DNA from: Apostichopus japonicus
Lineage: Eukaryota > Echinodermata > Holothuroidea > Aspidochirotida > Stichopodidae
Length of the DNA: 64,000 nucleotides
Direction: 5' to 3'
NCBI RefSeq assembly: GCF_037975245.1
Contig: NC_092562.1
Span: 20,039,054 to 20,103,053, forward strand
Positions 22,001-34,400 of this stretch are shown here, piece by piece. Below the pieces are notes generated by a model. The model was not told the origin of the DNA. It saw nothing but the letters and a program-made list of their open reading frames with translations, and made no database searches. Both the position numbers and the translations under genes were made by a program. Numbering within the stretch: position 1 is the stretch's first letter; the number at the start of each line of letters is the position of its first letter.

Positions 22001-25000
22001 ATCTATCAGTATCAGAAAAGGAAATGGGAAGGTTGGAGGGTTTTTACGGTTTGATTAGTCTCTCTGGGAGATGGAATTCTTTCTACCGAGGAAGAGATGT
22101 ATCACAAATTGAACCTTCTGGGTGAGGGAGTAAGGAAGGAAATAATTTAAGGTAACCGTGGTAGTATGGTATTGCATTGTGGTCCAATAGAATTCATAAT
22201 GAATGCAAAAAAAATGCTTCCCCCCCCAAAAAAAAATAGAGAATTGAGTCAATCTTTGGTGCTGGAAAATGTTGTTGTATAAGGGAAAGTAACAGAGATT
22301 TTTTTTTGGCAAATTGGGACTGATGAGAAGAATAAGTTTTCCTCTAACTGTGTAGTTCCAGATTTTCTTTATTCAGATATAGATTAATACTTTGGGAAAG
22401 TTACAAAGGTTTACCTAGTGAGACCATATACATAGTAAGGACTAGAATCAAGGTATTATTATGTATTCTGCACATATTAGAAGCCATACCAAATGTTTAC
22501 AGTGGCAATATTCACCATTGCACTGGGTGTATTGAACGGCATCTAACATCGACTTGCATAATATGTTACCATTGCAATTGCTCTGTTCATCTCCAAACAT
22601 AGAAATAGTTTATATCATTTTCATGTGGTAATCCTTAGCCTTTCTGAATAAGTCTGTTTGCTATTTTCATAATTCTTTGTTGTTGTGGAATTTCACACAT
22701 TGCTGGCAGAATCAAAGAAAATAAAAAATGGTTGGTGAGACTCTCTCATGGTGATTAATATTAAAAGCCGTAGCTAATCAAGAATTACCTTACCGTGGTA
22801 AAAGGCTTTTATTGACAGTGAATTTATCATGCTGAGGTTTCTCACCTACCAGGCTCATATGGATGTGGTACCATGTAGTGGATACAATGACAGCTTAATG
22901 CATTTAATTAAAAGTCATGAGGAGTAGTTTTAAAGATTAACCTAAAACCATCAATCAAACTGGTGGACCATACTTGAGTCATTCAGTGTAGTAAATAGAC
23001 ATATAATATGCAAATTCAAGTAGACAAAGTAGGTCTATCTATAGTGAAAACTAACAATTCATTAGTTGGCTGTATCTCAGTTTTGTAATTAATTGTAATT
23101 AAATCTGGCACGTCAGCATGTTAAAATCATGGAAGCAATGTGTTAGGCACCAAACTTACAAAATTCTGGCCTCTTTCTCAAATTCAAAGAAAACGGGAAA
23201 AAATTGAAAGGTGTAATTAGCGGATAAATTATTATGCAAATTGCTGGCAATAAACAGTTTTAGCTACAGTATATGCAGATAAGACTGGACTTATGTATGC
23301 ACATCTGTTGTAAAAGTCGTATAAACTTAGGCTAAACTGTTGTGTCTGATAAGATAAATCTAGCAAGAGTAATAACTGACATTATGACAGGTTCAAGTGC
23401 CAAATAGTCATAAAGATTGTGTGCCACAGGTTTAAATTTACATCCATGGGAGATTATTTGCGTATTGACTGATCTCTCCAAAAATTTGAACAAGAATTAA
23501 AGAACCTGCCAACATCAGCAAAAAACATGTTTTGTTCAAAAATGTAAAATTTGAGTAAGGAAACCCATAGTTTCCACTATCAGATGTGGTTATTAGTTGA
23601 TCATGGGATGTTGACATTACTGTGTGTTTCAAGTCCCTTTATATTAAAACTGCATGTGCAGAATTTTTAAACAACATGTGTGGTAATGTATAATTCAGAC
23701 TACATGTACTTTGACCAATCTGTGGGGGTATGCAAACAAACTTTTCATCAGTTTCCCTGAAAAATCAAGCTGTATGTACAGTATGTGAACAAACATTCAT
23801 TTTCCATTTCTTAACTACAGTATGGAAAATAGACTATATATATATAGTATGTTACTGTACATGGGTATGCATTAACCGGAGGAGGGAGTGAATGTCATGT
23901 CAGAGTACAAACTCTTGAAGCTATGTCAGCTTCTGGTTATCAACAATAGCTGCAGGCAGATTTGGAAAGTTCCAAATAATCCCAAGTACACTCTATGAGG
24001 TCTCAATTACCTAAATAATGCACTAAAACCCTCTTCTAGAGAGATACAGGAATTTTAAGCAACCAGACAAATCTCACTTGTTCCATTGTAGTAGCAGTTG
24101 CCTTCAGGCTGTGCTTTTGGATTTTAGTTGGACATTGGTTTATATAACTGATTGTAGAAAACTATGGACTTTATTGAGTGGGTTATCAGTTACCTTGTTG
24201 TGCAATCAGATAAAATCAATTCACCTCTTTTTTAGTCCTTTCATCAGTGTCTGTTGAGTGGAATCTTTTCTTGTTTAAACTTATCCCCATTTTCGATAAA
24301 AGGTTATCGGTCGTCTCTCTAAGTTTTTGGTCAATGGTTCCTCCTGCTATCGTTTATTCTACTGTTTTCCTCCTTAAGTGGGACCACTTTTCATGGAGAG
24401 CAACAGTGAATAGGAAGTATAAGTCCATCTGAAATGGAAGACTCCTTAGAAAAAACAAACTCAACAACCACAATCATCTTTACCCGTTTATATGTAGCTG
24501 TCGGGATACGCAAATCCCAAAGCAACTGTTAGAAAAAACTTGCTTCATTTTGAGACAGTTTTGATGTTCTCATATATGCATATTGGAGACTTGATCAAGT
24601 CTAAAGATGACATTACAGAGCCCCCACCCACCCCCCATGTGTGCTGTTTATTAGTTAAATGGTATACCGGTACAGTACTGTGTTTGATAGAGGTGGTCAA
24701 TGTGAATTTCTGTGATATTGTATAGAAGTTTATGTCAGTGTTAACGAAGGTTCAAAGTCTGTTCAGATCGTGAGCACTGTGTTTACAGATGACATCTCAT
24801 TCATGAGCGTTCTTTACTGTAACATTGTTCTGTATTGTAGTGGTAAGAACAGAGCAATGTAAATTCATTGAGCCTGTTTGTATCTTTCAAACTGTCCAGT
24901 CATGACAATCCGAGTGATATCTGGCATGTTTTCATATATGGTGAAGTACATTCTCTGTTGAAACATGGAACGTTTACCGAATTCATGAGTAAATTGAGAC

Positions 25001-25159
25001 AATGCAAGGGTATGTAAAATATAAATAAAATATGTTTTAGGGGAGGGGGGGGGGGAATGTTGAGAGATACAAAGAACACAGACCATCTTGCAGATTTATG
25101 AACTTCTGTTGACTAAAACTTCTCAATACTCAACTTCTTACTCACACAAAACAGTTAGG
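19011..25159. other. Gene-free stretch with remnants resembling DIRS ends
   Basis: No exon found on either strand. At 21091-21103 GGAGACAGGTAAG matches the DIRS-like terminal repeat. At 21511-21572 TTAGCCTGTCTCCTGTAAAT, followed by TATCCAAACC and GGTTTAGGATT, resembles the end of that repeat in rearranged form. A mixed poly-G run lies at about 21431-21450. The rest is simple AT-rich sequence. Confidence 0.5.
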
Positions 25160-25400
25160 AAAGTCACCTTTCAAAGATCCTTTCTAGTTACTCTTGGTAG
25201 GATAGAAGGAGGAGGAGGGGGGAGGGGTAGGGTGAGGGTCATAGTCAACGATAGTCGGGGAAGTCGCCTTTCAAAGGCCTTTCTAGTTACTCTTGGTAGG
25301 AGAGTAGAAGGAGAAAGGGGGTGGGTGCGTGTCATCTGAAGACAATTGCAGAAGTCACTTTTCAAAGGGTCCTTTCTAGTCACCCTTGATAGGAGAGGAG
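25160..25400 (+). repeat. Three imperfect 91-100 bp tandem copies with G-rich spacers
   Basis: Copies begin at about 25161, 25261 and 25352 with AAGTCRCYTTTCAAAG, then CTTTCTAGTYACYCTTG and RTAGGA. They are separated by purine-rich GGAGG/GGGG strings. The short ORFs across it on both strands are products of the repeat. Confidence 0.85.
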
Positions 25401-27019
25401 GATATTTCTAGAGGGTAATGTACTAGGTAAATTGTATTTCCTGCAGTTCCATCTGTTTACAGTTTTCATACACAGTGAGCCTGTATGTTCTATTGAATGC
25501 AAATCAGTTGATCGGTCAAGAATTTTCCAGCGATTTTCTGCTTTCAAAAGTTTCAAAAGTTAAACAGAGCTCTAATAGAACTTTTGCAAACTAAGAGAAA
25601 ACCAACTGATTCTAAACAAAACCCACTTGCATAAATTTCTTACTTAAACTTAGTATCCAATTATGATTGAATATTAAACAACCATTTAAGTAACAAATAA
25701 GACCAAGTTTCTTTAAATCGTATCCGTCGAATACCCACCAATACTGCGCAACGATGATATATAGGCCTGTGAAAAGACGCACTCAGTGTTGGAACATTTC
25801 ACGAACGGAAACGATATTCAATCTTTTATGTGACTAAGGTGTTGACTAACTTTTGAGGTTTTCATTGAAATTGATAAATCCCCACGGGGATAGTATGTAC
25901 TTCAAGGTGGTAATCCATTCAGCTAAGACAGCGTTATTCCCGGCTCGCTCAACTCCTCGGCTTTTACCATACGGTGGCTCCAATTATCCTCATGCAAGTT
26001 CAAAGCTGCTGCGATTACACCAGTTTTTTCACCAGGTGTGAAGTGCACACAGGGGACCCTGAACAGGTAGTGTCAGAATATCGTCTTAGCACCTTCCATT
26101 AGTTTCTGCTCCATTTGCAGTTGTTCTAGGTTTATATACCATTTATACATACACCATATGAGTTGTTTGTTTGATCGGGATCAGTCTGATCTGCTTCTCC
26201 CTCTCCCTGTTTCTCAAGGTTTCCAGGTACCAGGCTGGGAAAAGATGAAAAGATTATATATATGTGTCTGTATAGAGTCGACTATCTAGGCAAAGTAAAG
26301 ATTCCCCAACATCTGGCATCAACTAGAGTAAGGCGACCAAGGGCAATAAGCAAGGTCGTTAGCTGATGTATCTTGCTGATTGAAGAAGAGGGTCTTGGAT
26401 ACTGCTTGTAATGTTGACAAGGGGGAGTATCAGAAAAAGTTCCATGCAGCAGCAACTTGCTGATGTAGCTTTTGGGAGCTCCGACCTTGAACAGAAAAGA
26501 ACAAAAAGATCTTCAAACGGGTTTCCTTTTGTCCCACTATTCCTTGCCCTTATTCCTTATTGGCTCTGCAAGCTTTTTCTTTTGTCATAATCGTACAATT
26601 TTTAAAAACTTTTAAATTCTGTAGGCTTCACGATAAATCATGCAATCAGGACAGGGAATTCTACGCGGGTTGGAAACAGTCAGTGCATGTCTGTTAAATA
26701 CTGGAAAGTCTGTGTGAGGACGAAGACAATTGACTACATAGCTTCATCTTTGTATCAACCTAGGGTATTTATCTGGCATCAATGTAAGCCCAGACAAAAT
26801 TGATAGCTCCTCAATGGTTACTGATCATATATTCTTATTTCATCATGTTTTAGCCAAACCATTTCTCTACTTTTTGTTTCAAAGTATTCGACCCTTATTA
26901 CTTAAAGGGTACAGTAGTATCAAGTAGACATATGAAGCTTGTTTAAAATATTTGATTCATTTCCGTCCTGGTGAGATCTGAAGAATGTGCTTGTGATATC
27001 ATAACTCTGATTCAACAAG

Positions 27020-27021
<2 letters not shown>
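25401..27021. other. Gene-free stretch
   Basis: No supportable exon. Positions 25850-26040 are more complex and carry a 62-codon ORF with no recognisable domain and no convincing splice sites. Confidence 0.4.

Positions 27022-27069
<48 letters not shown>
27022..27069. repeat. (TA)n microsatellite
   Basis: Uninterrupted alternating T and A for about 47 bases. Confidence 0.97.
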
Positions 27070-27071
<2 letters not shown>

Positions 27072-27463
27072 TATTTATTTTTGGTACGGCAAATGTGTAG
27101 ACCTACATGTCAAAAAGAAGAACGGAAAAAAAAATGGAGGCAAAGTCAATTACGCACTGGTAATCCCAATATTTTATAGGTCTTGTCATATTGAGGTCCT
27201 CCTGTATTGGAAGATTCCCCCAATGTTACTGAAGTATCTCTGTATGAGTTTGTTTATCCAAGAAGGGGTTGAGTTACATCTGCCAGGTTGAAAGTGCAAA
27301 CAAGACCTAATAGGCATCCCAATTGACGGTATTGCATGAGGGACATGAATTAGTGTTGTTTTTCCAAAATCAATACACTGCAATCTCCATAAATTCAGAT
27401 TGGGGGTATGGGGGAGGGGCTGATGAGAGGAAGGGAGATTGATGAACGGGTAGTGGCGGCAGA

Positions 27464-28020
27464 CAGATCGATAAAGACAGAGGGATCTAGACAGATGGAT
27501 CTAGACAGAGGTAGCTAGACAGACAGACAGATGTAGACATAGATTTAGACAGACAGACAGATCCAAATAGTCAGATCGATAAAGACAGATGGTATAGACA
27601 TGGATCTAGACAGATGGAGCTAGACAGATAGAGCTAGGCAGACGGACAGATGTAGACATAGATCTAGACAGACAGACAGATCCAAATAGTCAGATCGATA
27701 AAGACAGATGGTATAGACATGGATCTAGACAGATGGAGCTAGACAGATAGAGCTAGGCAGACGGACAGATGTAGACATAGATCTAGACAGACAGACAGAT
27801 CCAAATAGTCAGATCGATAAAGACAGATGGTATAGACATGGATCTAGACAGATGGAGCTAGACAGATAGAGCTAGGCAGACGGACAGATGTAGACATAGA
27901 TCTAGACAGACAGACAGATCCAAATAGTCAGATCGATAAAGACAGATGGTATAGACATGGATCTAGACAGATGGAGCTAGACAGATGGAGCTAGACAGAT
28001 AGAGCTAGGCAGACGGATAG
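27464..28020 (+). repeat. 119-bp minisatellite built of GACA/GATA words
   Basis: TCAGATCGATAAAGACAGAT recurs at 27571, 27690, 27809 and 27928, an exact 119-bp period, with nearly identical units and a partial degenerate lead-in from 27464. Each unit is a patchwork of CAGACAGA, TAGACAGA and GATCTAGACA words, so it arose by amplifying a tetranucleotide tract. The last unit has an extra CAGATGGAGCTAGA step. Confidence 0.95.
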
Positions 28021-29045
28021 AAAAAAGAATACAAAACAGGTAGAAAAGAAGGAGGCAACCACAAACAGAACACAGTCTTCTCTCAGAATCACTCAGGATA
28101 CAATGAAGGCAGAATCTGTGTGGGTTGGAGAATGACATCAATTTCTTTAATCCTTTTCGATGTCAACAGTACTCATTATCGAAAGTGTTTCTGTCCATGC
28201 ATGCATGGTCAATCAGTTTGTTGGCATATTTAGTGCCGGTACACTATTAACCTTTGCCCTGCATTCCCTTTCTCTTTTATGTATTTGTTCCACTCCAGCT
28301 TGCTTCAAGCAAACATGAATCCTGTTTATAATCACATTACACGTAATGTATTGTAGTGGATGCTAACCAATTCACCCCTGGCTTCAAAAGATAATAGACT
28401 GCATGCAGACAAGTCATATACTGTATACCAAAGCACACAGGCAATGCGTGGTAGGAATTAGACGAGGTTTCTGTGGTAACCGACAGTGCGTGGAAGCCTC
28501 TTACACAATGGATACTTTACCATGCATGACACCAAAATACCATTTCAAAAGCTTTGAAGTGTCTTAAATATTTTGTCTACTGGTGGCTTTGATAATACCT
28601 CGCCTTTAATAGGGCTAAGTCCTGCTGTGTTGGTTTGTGTCTGCAAATTACATTGGAATAGCTGACCTTACATTGTTGTCACATGTAAGAACTGCTACTA
28701 CTAACAGGCCATGAAACCACTGTACTATTGTATACTAAGGGAATATGTCTGTGATTTAATGAAATACCATTTGAAGCAAATTTCCGTTATTCTTTCCATT
28801 AATTTGTTGGTTTTCAGTAAAAATATATTTTAGAGAAAGAAAACGATTCTAAGTATAGTCCTAAAGAACAAATTTTGGAAGAAAATTCATGGACAGTGAG
28901 GTTGTTATTCAGGAAAGCACTTCTGAGTTCTTTGTTTGCTTTCTGCATTTTCTGTAGCAGGAATATTATCAAACTAATGGGTAACAACCAATGACCCCCC
29001 CATCATCACACACAGACACAGGTTAACTCTCTCAGTTGAAGGAGG
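28021..29045. other. Gene-free stretch
   Basis: No exon, RNA gene or repeat family recognised. Confidence 0.4.
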
Positions 29046-29053
29046 GGATGGAG

Positions 29054-29447
29054 CAGTGGCGGAGCTAGGGGTATTGGTCAGGGGGGGGGGCGAGAATGGT
29101 CTGTAAGGGCACTTTTGACACTATCTAAGCGGAGCGCCACCACAGGTTGGCGCGGAGCGTACAGAATTTTTTTGAGTAAAGATACTCCCTAGATCGCCGG
29201 AAATGACCCTTTCCGGGTCTGCTAATTTGATAAAAAAAAAATTACCATAAAGACTGCCGTTAGAGCATTTTGTCAGAAAATTACACCAACAAAATGTGAC
29301 AAATGTCAATAGGTAGATAAGAGCGCAATAAAAAAGTCAATAATTGCGAATAAGTAAAAAGTGGTAAAAAACTGAAAAGGGCGCCAGCAGTCCATTTGAG
29401 TCCGTCAGGCCGCCCCCCCCCCTGACTGTATGGACGCTCCGCCACTG
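29054..29447. mobile_element. hAT-like non-autonomous element (394 bp)
   Basis: The left end CAGTGGCGGAGC and the right end GCTCCGCCACTG are exact inverted repeats. Subterminal TCAGGGGGGGGGCG and CGCCCCCCCCCTGA are also inverted. The 8-bp sequence GGATGGAG flanks both sides (29046-29053 and 29448-29455) as a perfect target duplication. An 8-bp duplication and a CAGTGGCG-type end are hallmarks of hAT transposons. There is no transposase, so it must have been moved by another copy's enzyme. An intact duplication suggests a fairly recent insertion. Confidence 0.92.
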
Positions 29448-29455
29448 GGATGGAG

Positions 29456-31125
29456 ATTTGGGAATATTTGTCCCTCAACTCCCTCACCTGTCTGTGCTCT
29501 ACTATCGCACTTTCTCATCTACCTTATACACAAGTTGGTAACATTTTCTCAGTACTACCCATTGGTGGTGAATGTTGTGTGTGGTTTAATGTAGGTAATG
29601 TTAGAGACATCTGGCAGTGCATGGTGAAAGTACATGATGGGTGTTTCTCTTTTGTCAATTTTTGTTTTTTAAATTTGTACTTTCTTGGGGCTGTTGTAGA
29701 GAAGGAGAAAATGGATAATCTAAGTATACCCATAAAGGTACAAAGTGAAAAAAAAAGGAAAAAGAAAAAACAAAGATGCAATGTTTCCAAATGATAATAA
29801 TTGATAAAAAAATTGATGTAGGGTCAAAGAATTTCTCCATATGGAAACACAACACATACAAAATGAGAAGTTTTTCTTACCATGTCGAAAGGAAGGACAC
29901 GATGTGTTTGTGGAGCGATTCCATCTATGAAGTTTGTATATATTCATCCCATATTTAATACTGAGTGTGTGTATGAATCTGGCAATGCAGATTTCACCTG
30001 ATAGTTTTGAAAAATTCATGTTTATCTAACTAGATATGGTCTGTCACCAGGACACCAAGAAAACGATACCACCGTTGAATGTGTTAGTGTCAGAGAAAAT
30101 GCCTCAGAATATAGTATTACTAATAATGGACGCCCCCTTATGCAAACAACAGCATCTTCTCTAAAACCAGTCACAGTTTTTTTTCTTTTTTTTTTTCAAT
30201 GTAACACAAACTGCAACAGATTGATTTTTAATCGAAAAAATAAAAAGAGACAGAGAGCGAGAGAGATAGTGAGAGGTGGAGAAAGAGAGAGAGAGAGAAG
30301 AAATAGAAAAAGTAAATTTAGAGAAATATGAAGTGGGAAAAAAATACAAGAAACCAGAGCAGCTGTTTGTCAGATTGAAAAGCCTGGAGGGCTCGGAAAG
30401 GAAGACAGAATCCGAAAAGGAAAAGGCGGGTTCAGTGCCCAACGAGATTGTTTAATCCTCAACGGATCTGTTGGATGGGAAAATGGTCACGTTCGTCAAG
30501 TACAGTATCTGCATTTGCCGAGTGGAAGAAAAATGGATTTCACAGAGAGATTCTTCCAAAATATGATTTAAAACTTGAAAGTTTTTGTTGTTGTTGTTGA
30601 AATTACAACATAGGGTCTTGCATAAAGTGTTTGACCAGGTGCAAATTGAAGTACAGTATGAAGATGATCCTTGGAGAATACAGTGTCGCTGCTCTCCGAT
30701 GTCTTTACATTTTATGAACCAGCTACTGGACTATTCATTAAAATAAAGATAAGACTAAAGTCGATGATATACAATATTTGTAAACATTTCTGCACGGTCT
30801 TATTTTTAACTGAGGGCCCAAAATATTTTAAGATATATCTAATAGATTGCCAGACTTACAGGAATCCATCAATTTTCTGTAAAACGAGTGAAAAATTGAA
30901 ACACATGTCAAGGAGTTCATCTTATTATTATTATTTTTTTAAAAATTATTTTCATCTTTAATGAGGGTAGTCCTGCTCAGTACAGAAGCACTGCTTTCCA
31001 GAGAAGCCCTCAATATCTTAATGTTTGCAAATGTTATGTATTTACATAGCAGCAAGTTCATTGGAGTGGTTAATGTTACTGAAACACAACCAATAAATAT
31101 TTTTCATATCTGTCTCATTTCGCAG
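29456..31125 (+). other. Lar: Intronic or upstream sequence before the Ig1 exon
   Basis: No exon found. There is a purine-rich (GA)n stretch at about 30245-30300 and poly-A/T runs. The last bases before 31126 are pyrimidine-rich (ATCTGTCTCATTTCGCAG), a good splice acceptor. Confidence 0.55.
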
Positions 31126-31410
31126 CTCCTCCCATATTTACAAACCCCCTAGTAGACCAACGAGGTGTAGAGCATGGAATCGCAGCATTTGTCTGCAGTG
31201 CAACCGGAGTGTTACCGCTGCACTTCAACTGGCAGAAGGACGGAAAACGAGCAAAGGGAAGCAGGATTACCCAAGAAGACATCGAAAATGGGTCGGTTTT
31301 ACGGATCGACCTCCTCAGAACACCTCGTGACCAGGGGATGTACACTTGTGTGGTAACCGATGGTAACTCAGAAGAGGCAAGAACTGAGGCACAACTCACA
31401 GTTTATGAAG
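31126..31410 (+). CDS. Lar: LAR-type receptor tyrosine phosphatase, exon for Ig domain 1
   Basis: 285 nt between acceptor TTTCGCAG and donor GTAAAT, phase 1 at both ends, encoding 94 whole codons plus split codons. The protein starts PPIFTNPLVDQRGVEHG and shows the full I-set Ig pattern: Cys in AFVCSATG, Trp in FNWQKDG, then SVLRIDLLRTPRDQGMYTC with the second Cys, and LTVYE as the last strand. The VLRI-x-x-LRTPRD string and the opening (A)PPxF are characteristic of Ig1 in LAR, PTPRD and PTPRS. These are neuronal cell-surface receptors in axon guidance and synapse formation, with Ig and fibronectin domains outside and two phosphatase domains inside. The basic loop QKDGKRAKGSR corresponds to the heparan-sulfate-binding loop of the family. 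The upstream exon should end in one base completing a codon with CT. Confidence 0.9.
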
Positions 31411-34400
31411 GTAAATATTATATTACAGCGATATAATCTAACATGATTCATGTAACTATGAAATGCCAGTCCAAAAAAAAACATTTTACTGTGAGAGTTG
31501 ATGGTAAACAGACATTGCTGAGTTTATGTGTTTACTTACTTACCTGTCTCCTCAAAACTCACACACACCCTCAGTCTAGCTGTGCTCGCATGGCAACAGA
31601 TTTATAGAGAAATTATATGAGTGGACATCCCATCCCATCACTGTTCCCTTTACCCTTCCTTCCCTACCCATGTGAAGAAAAAACATGATATTAAATTTGG
31701 AAGGATATTCTGCCACTCTTAAAGTATGATTTTAGTTAGTCAGGAAAAGTAGTAAAACATTGAATAGAATTTGAGTACACCAGAGTACAAATTTCACTTG
31801 TCTTTTGGTGAATGTGAGTATCATTAGTTTGTTAATACATTCACATCAGTGACGTTTGTAAGTTGATTGGCGTACTGCCAAAGTCCTCTGATTGTAGTGT
31901 GATTTTGTGGCCAGTAAAAACCTTAGCAATAAATCAATCAAGGAGCATATTTTAACCCCCTGAATCTGTTATTGTTAATGACTAGCAACCTTTTATTGTC
32001 TCCAACCCCATGGTATTCCTTTATCACTTTTCTGTGATCATCATCTTGTACACCAAAACTTGGCCGGGCTTACGAATTATCGAATAAAACCTCTCGACAA
32101 CTTCAAACGACATCCACTTTAAGATACAAAGCAGCAGCGACCGATTGCCTAGCTTTTGGGTATGATTAAAATCTGTCCTTGGCACCAGAGTAAAATAGCC
32201 CACATTGCAAGAGCGGTTTGTTGATAATTTTTAAATTAATTTTTCCCCCCTTCCTTGCTTCTGCTATCTTCTTCTCCTTTGTTACGGATTTATTTTTCGG
32301 TATTTTGCTTGATGATTTATCTGCCATTTTGCCCGGAGCCGCTTAGAGATCCATGGATAGTGCAGAAAAGTCAATTAGTGTCCAGGCCGTGAGTCAGATG
32401 TTGTGTTTGTTTCTTATTTAGTACGATAGGATTAGCTAGAACGATGAGACGCTTTTAAAAGTGCTCACTTTTTCTTATGAAGTGTAAAAAAAGAACCTGG
32501 AGAGAAAATAGTGAAGTAAGAAGGTAAAAGAGACTTTGAAAGCCCAGAAAACTCCCCCGAAGCAAGTTTAGGCTCCAGTCATCCAAGCTTCCTCAGTGAA
32601 TGGACTTTAGAAATTATATGACAACACCGATTCAATTTTTTTTTTTATTATTTAGGGGACAATTCACAGATAAGAATTTTGTCGTCGAGACTTGGATTGG
32701 TCGTAGATTTTTGCAAAAGTTATTTTCTTGAAAGCTGTGTGGTAGTTGTTCATTGATAAAACTATGACTATCAACGATCCTACTCATGTCATAATCGTCA
32801 CCCTTCTCTTCTCTTCGGGTAAATGTCCCTCTCATATGTGGTCCCATCTTGTCTGTCTGTGTGGCAGCAAGTTGGAGCTTCTGGATTTTAGAGACATGGC
32901 TCCCCCCCCCCAACTTCATCATATCTCTGTGTTTCTTGAATATCGATAAATGACTGAGTCATCACTATCAAATGAAATTTGGGAGAGACTCTTGGGAAAA
33001 CAATTAAATGTTTATCAATAGCAATAGAAAGGAAGTCTCTTTTTTATTTTATACATTTCTCCCCAAAAAAATGTCAACACTGCGGGATATATTGAGAGTA
33101 TTCATGGTCTCTCACATCACCACTTTGACAAAATTGTTTATTCTTTGGGCAGCTGTTCATATTTATTTGTAACATCCTCTTTTCAATTTAGCAAAGAAAG
33201 TAGTTCGTGCAAGCAAAGCGAGGAGAGGAGGAATCAAGAGAAAAAGAACAGTTTTTTATACGTCGAGGAAGCGCCATCGAGTTTGTTGTTCTCGGCGTCA
33301 CTGTCCATGCTGTTGAAATTCAGATTGATACAAAACCATGTTACCCTAAAAGGGGTTTTTGTCCTGTCGTTAGTAACTCGTTCCCCTTTTTCTTTCCCAT
33401 CTCTTTCTCTCCTTTTTTTATTTTTTTTTATCACTCGAGCGACACTTCTCATTATTCAAGTTCGATTCTTTCCGACTCGGAATATGGGACAGAACAAATT
33501 AAAAGCGAAGAGGGAAATCGCGTTTAAGCTGGGGGAAAGATGTGCTAGGTATCAGTGGCGCGTGAAAATTAGGTTAGGATGAGATAAGCGTTATTGAGGA
33601 TGAAACATAAGATGGGTGGTATTTTGTTTATTGACAGCTCACCGAAGAGATTTACCCTTTCTTTCCCCAACCCTTTCTTCTTTGTAGGCTTTGTTTCATT
33701 TTCTAGGATAATTTCATACGATCCACTTTGAATTAGGACTGTGGGTCTGATTTGTCGCCTCCATCTGTCATGTTATCACGTCTAGTTTCGGTTACATCAA
33801 GATTCGATTACAATGCGAAATCTTTCTCTTTTCGTCATTAATCAGCATTATGCATTTGATTTCTGGTTAGTAGTTTACAATTTTTACGATATAAGCAACC
33901 ATCATTGTTCAAAATATGATTGCATTTTATCGATGCATTCAATTACCCATTTTGTACAAAGAATTATTTTGGAATTGGACGGTTGCATAAATTGCTCATT
34001 TATGACAGAATTGTCGTCCAGACACACCTGTACCGTATATATACAGTATAAACATATGCCAGCCCAAATGAACACTGGTTGAAAATACCAGTTAATCAGT
34101 ATAAATTGAAATGAAAATTAGCAACTTGAGCCATCGAACTGAATTGTCTTGGGGGATAATTTATGTCTCGGAAAAGGCCTCAGATTCCATAAATGGCAGT
34201 TTTAATGGGTACGGACAGACAATAGTTGTCAAAACTCCAACCATGTTGTAAAACTCAACATTGAACAGAAAGAAGCAATTATATATATATATTTGTTGAT
34301 TGAAAAAAGTGGCTGGTTTGGAAAGAAGTGGAGATACGTGTTGACCCCACAAGTGGTGTCGAAAAGGGGGCTCTGAGCTGAAATGTTACCAACCTGTAGA

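Noticed and set aside
26971-27291. 106-codon ORF with an Ile-Tyr repeat
   Set aside because: The repeat is a translation of the (TA)n microsatellite.
27464-28020. Regular repeat considered as a CRISPR array
   Set aside because: The whole 119-bp unit is conserved with no unique spacers, and the genome is eukaryotic. It is a minisatellite.
33145-33582. 145-codon plus-strand ORF
   Set aside because: Ser/Phe/Leu-rich low-complexity translation in T-rich DNA. No domain or splice-supported boundaries, so not reported as a gene.
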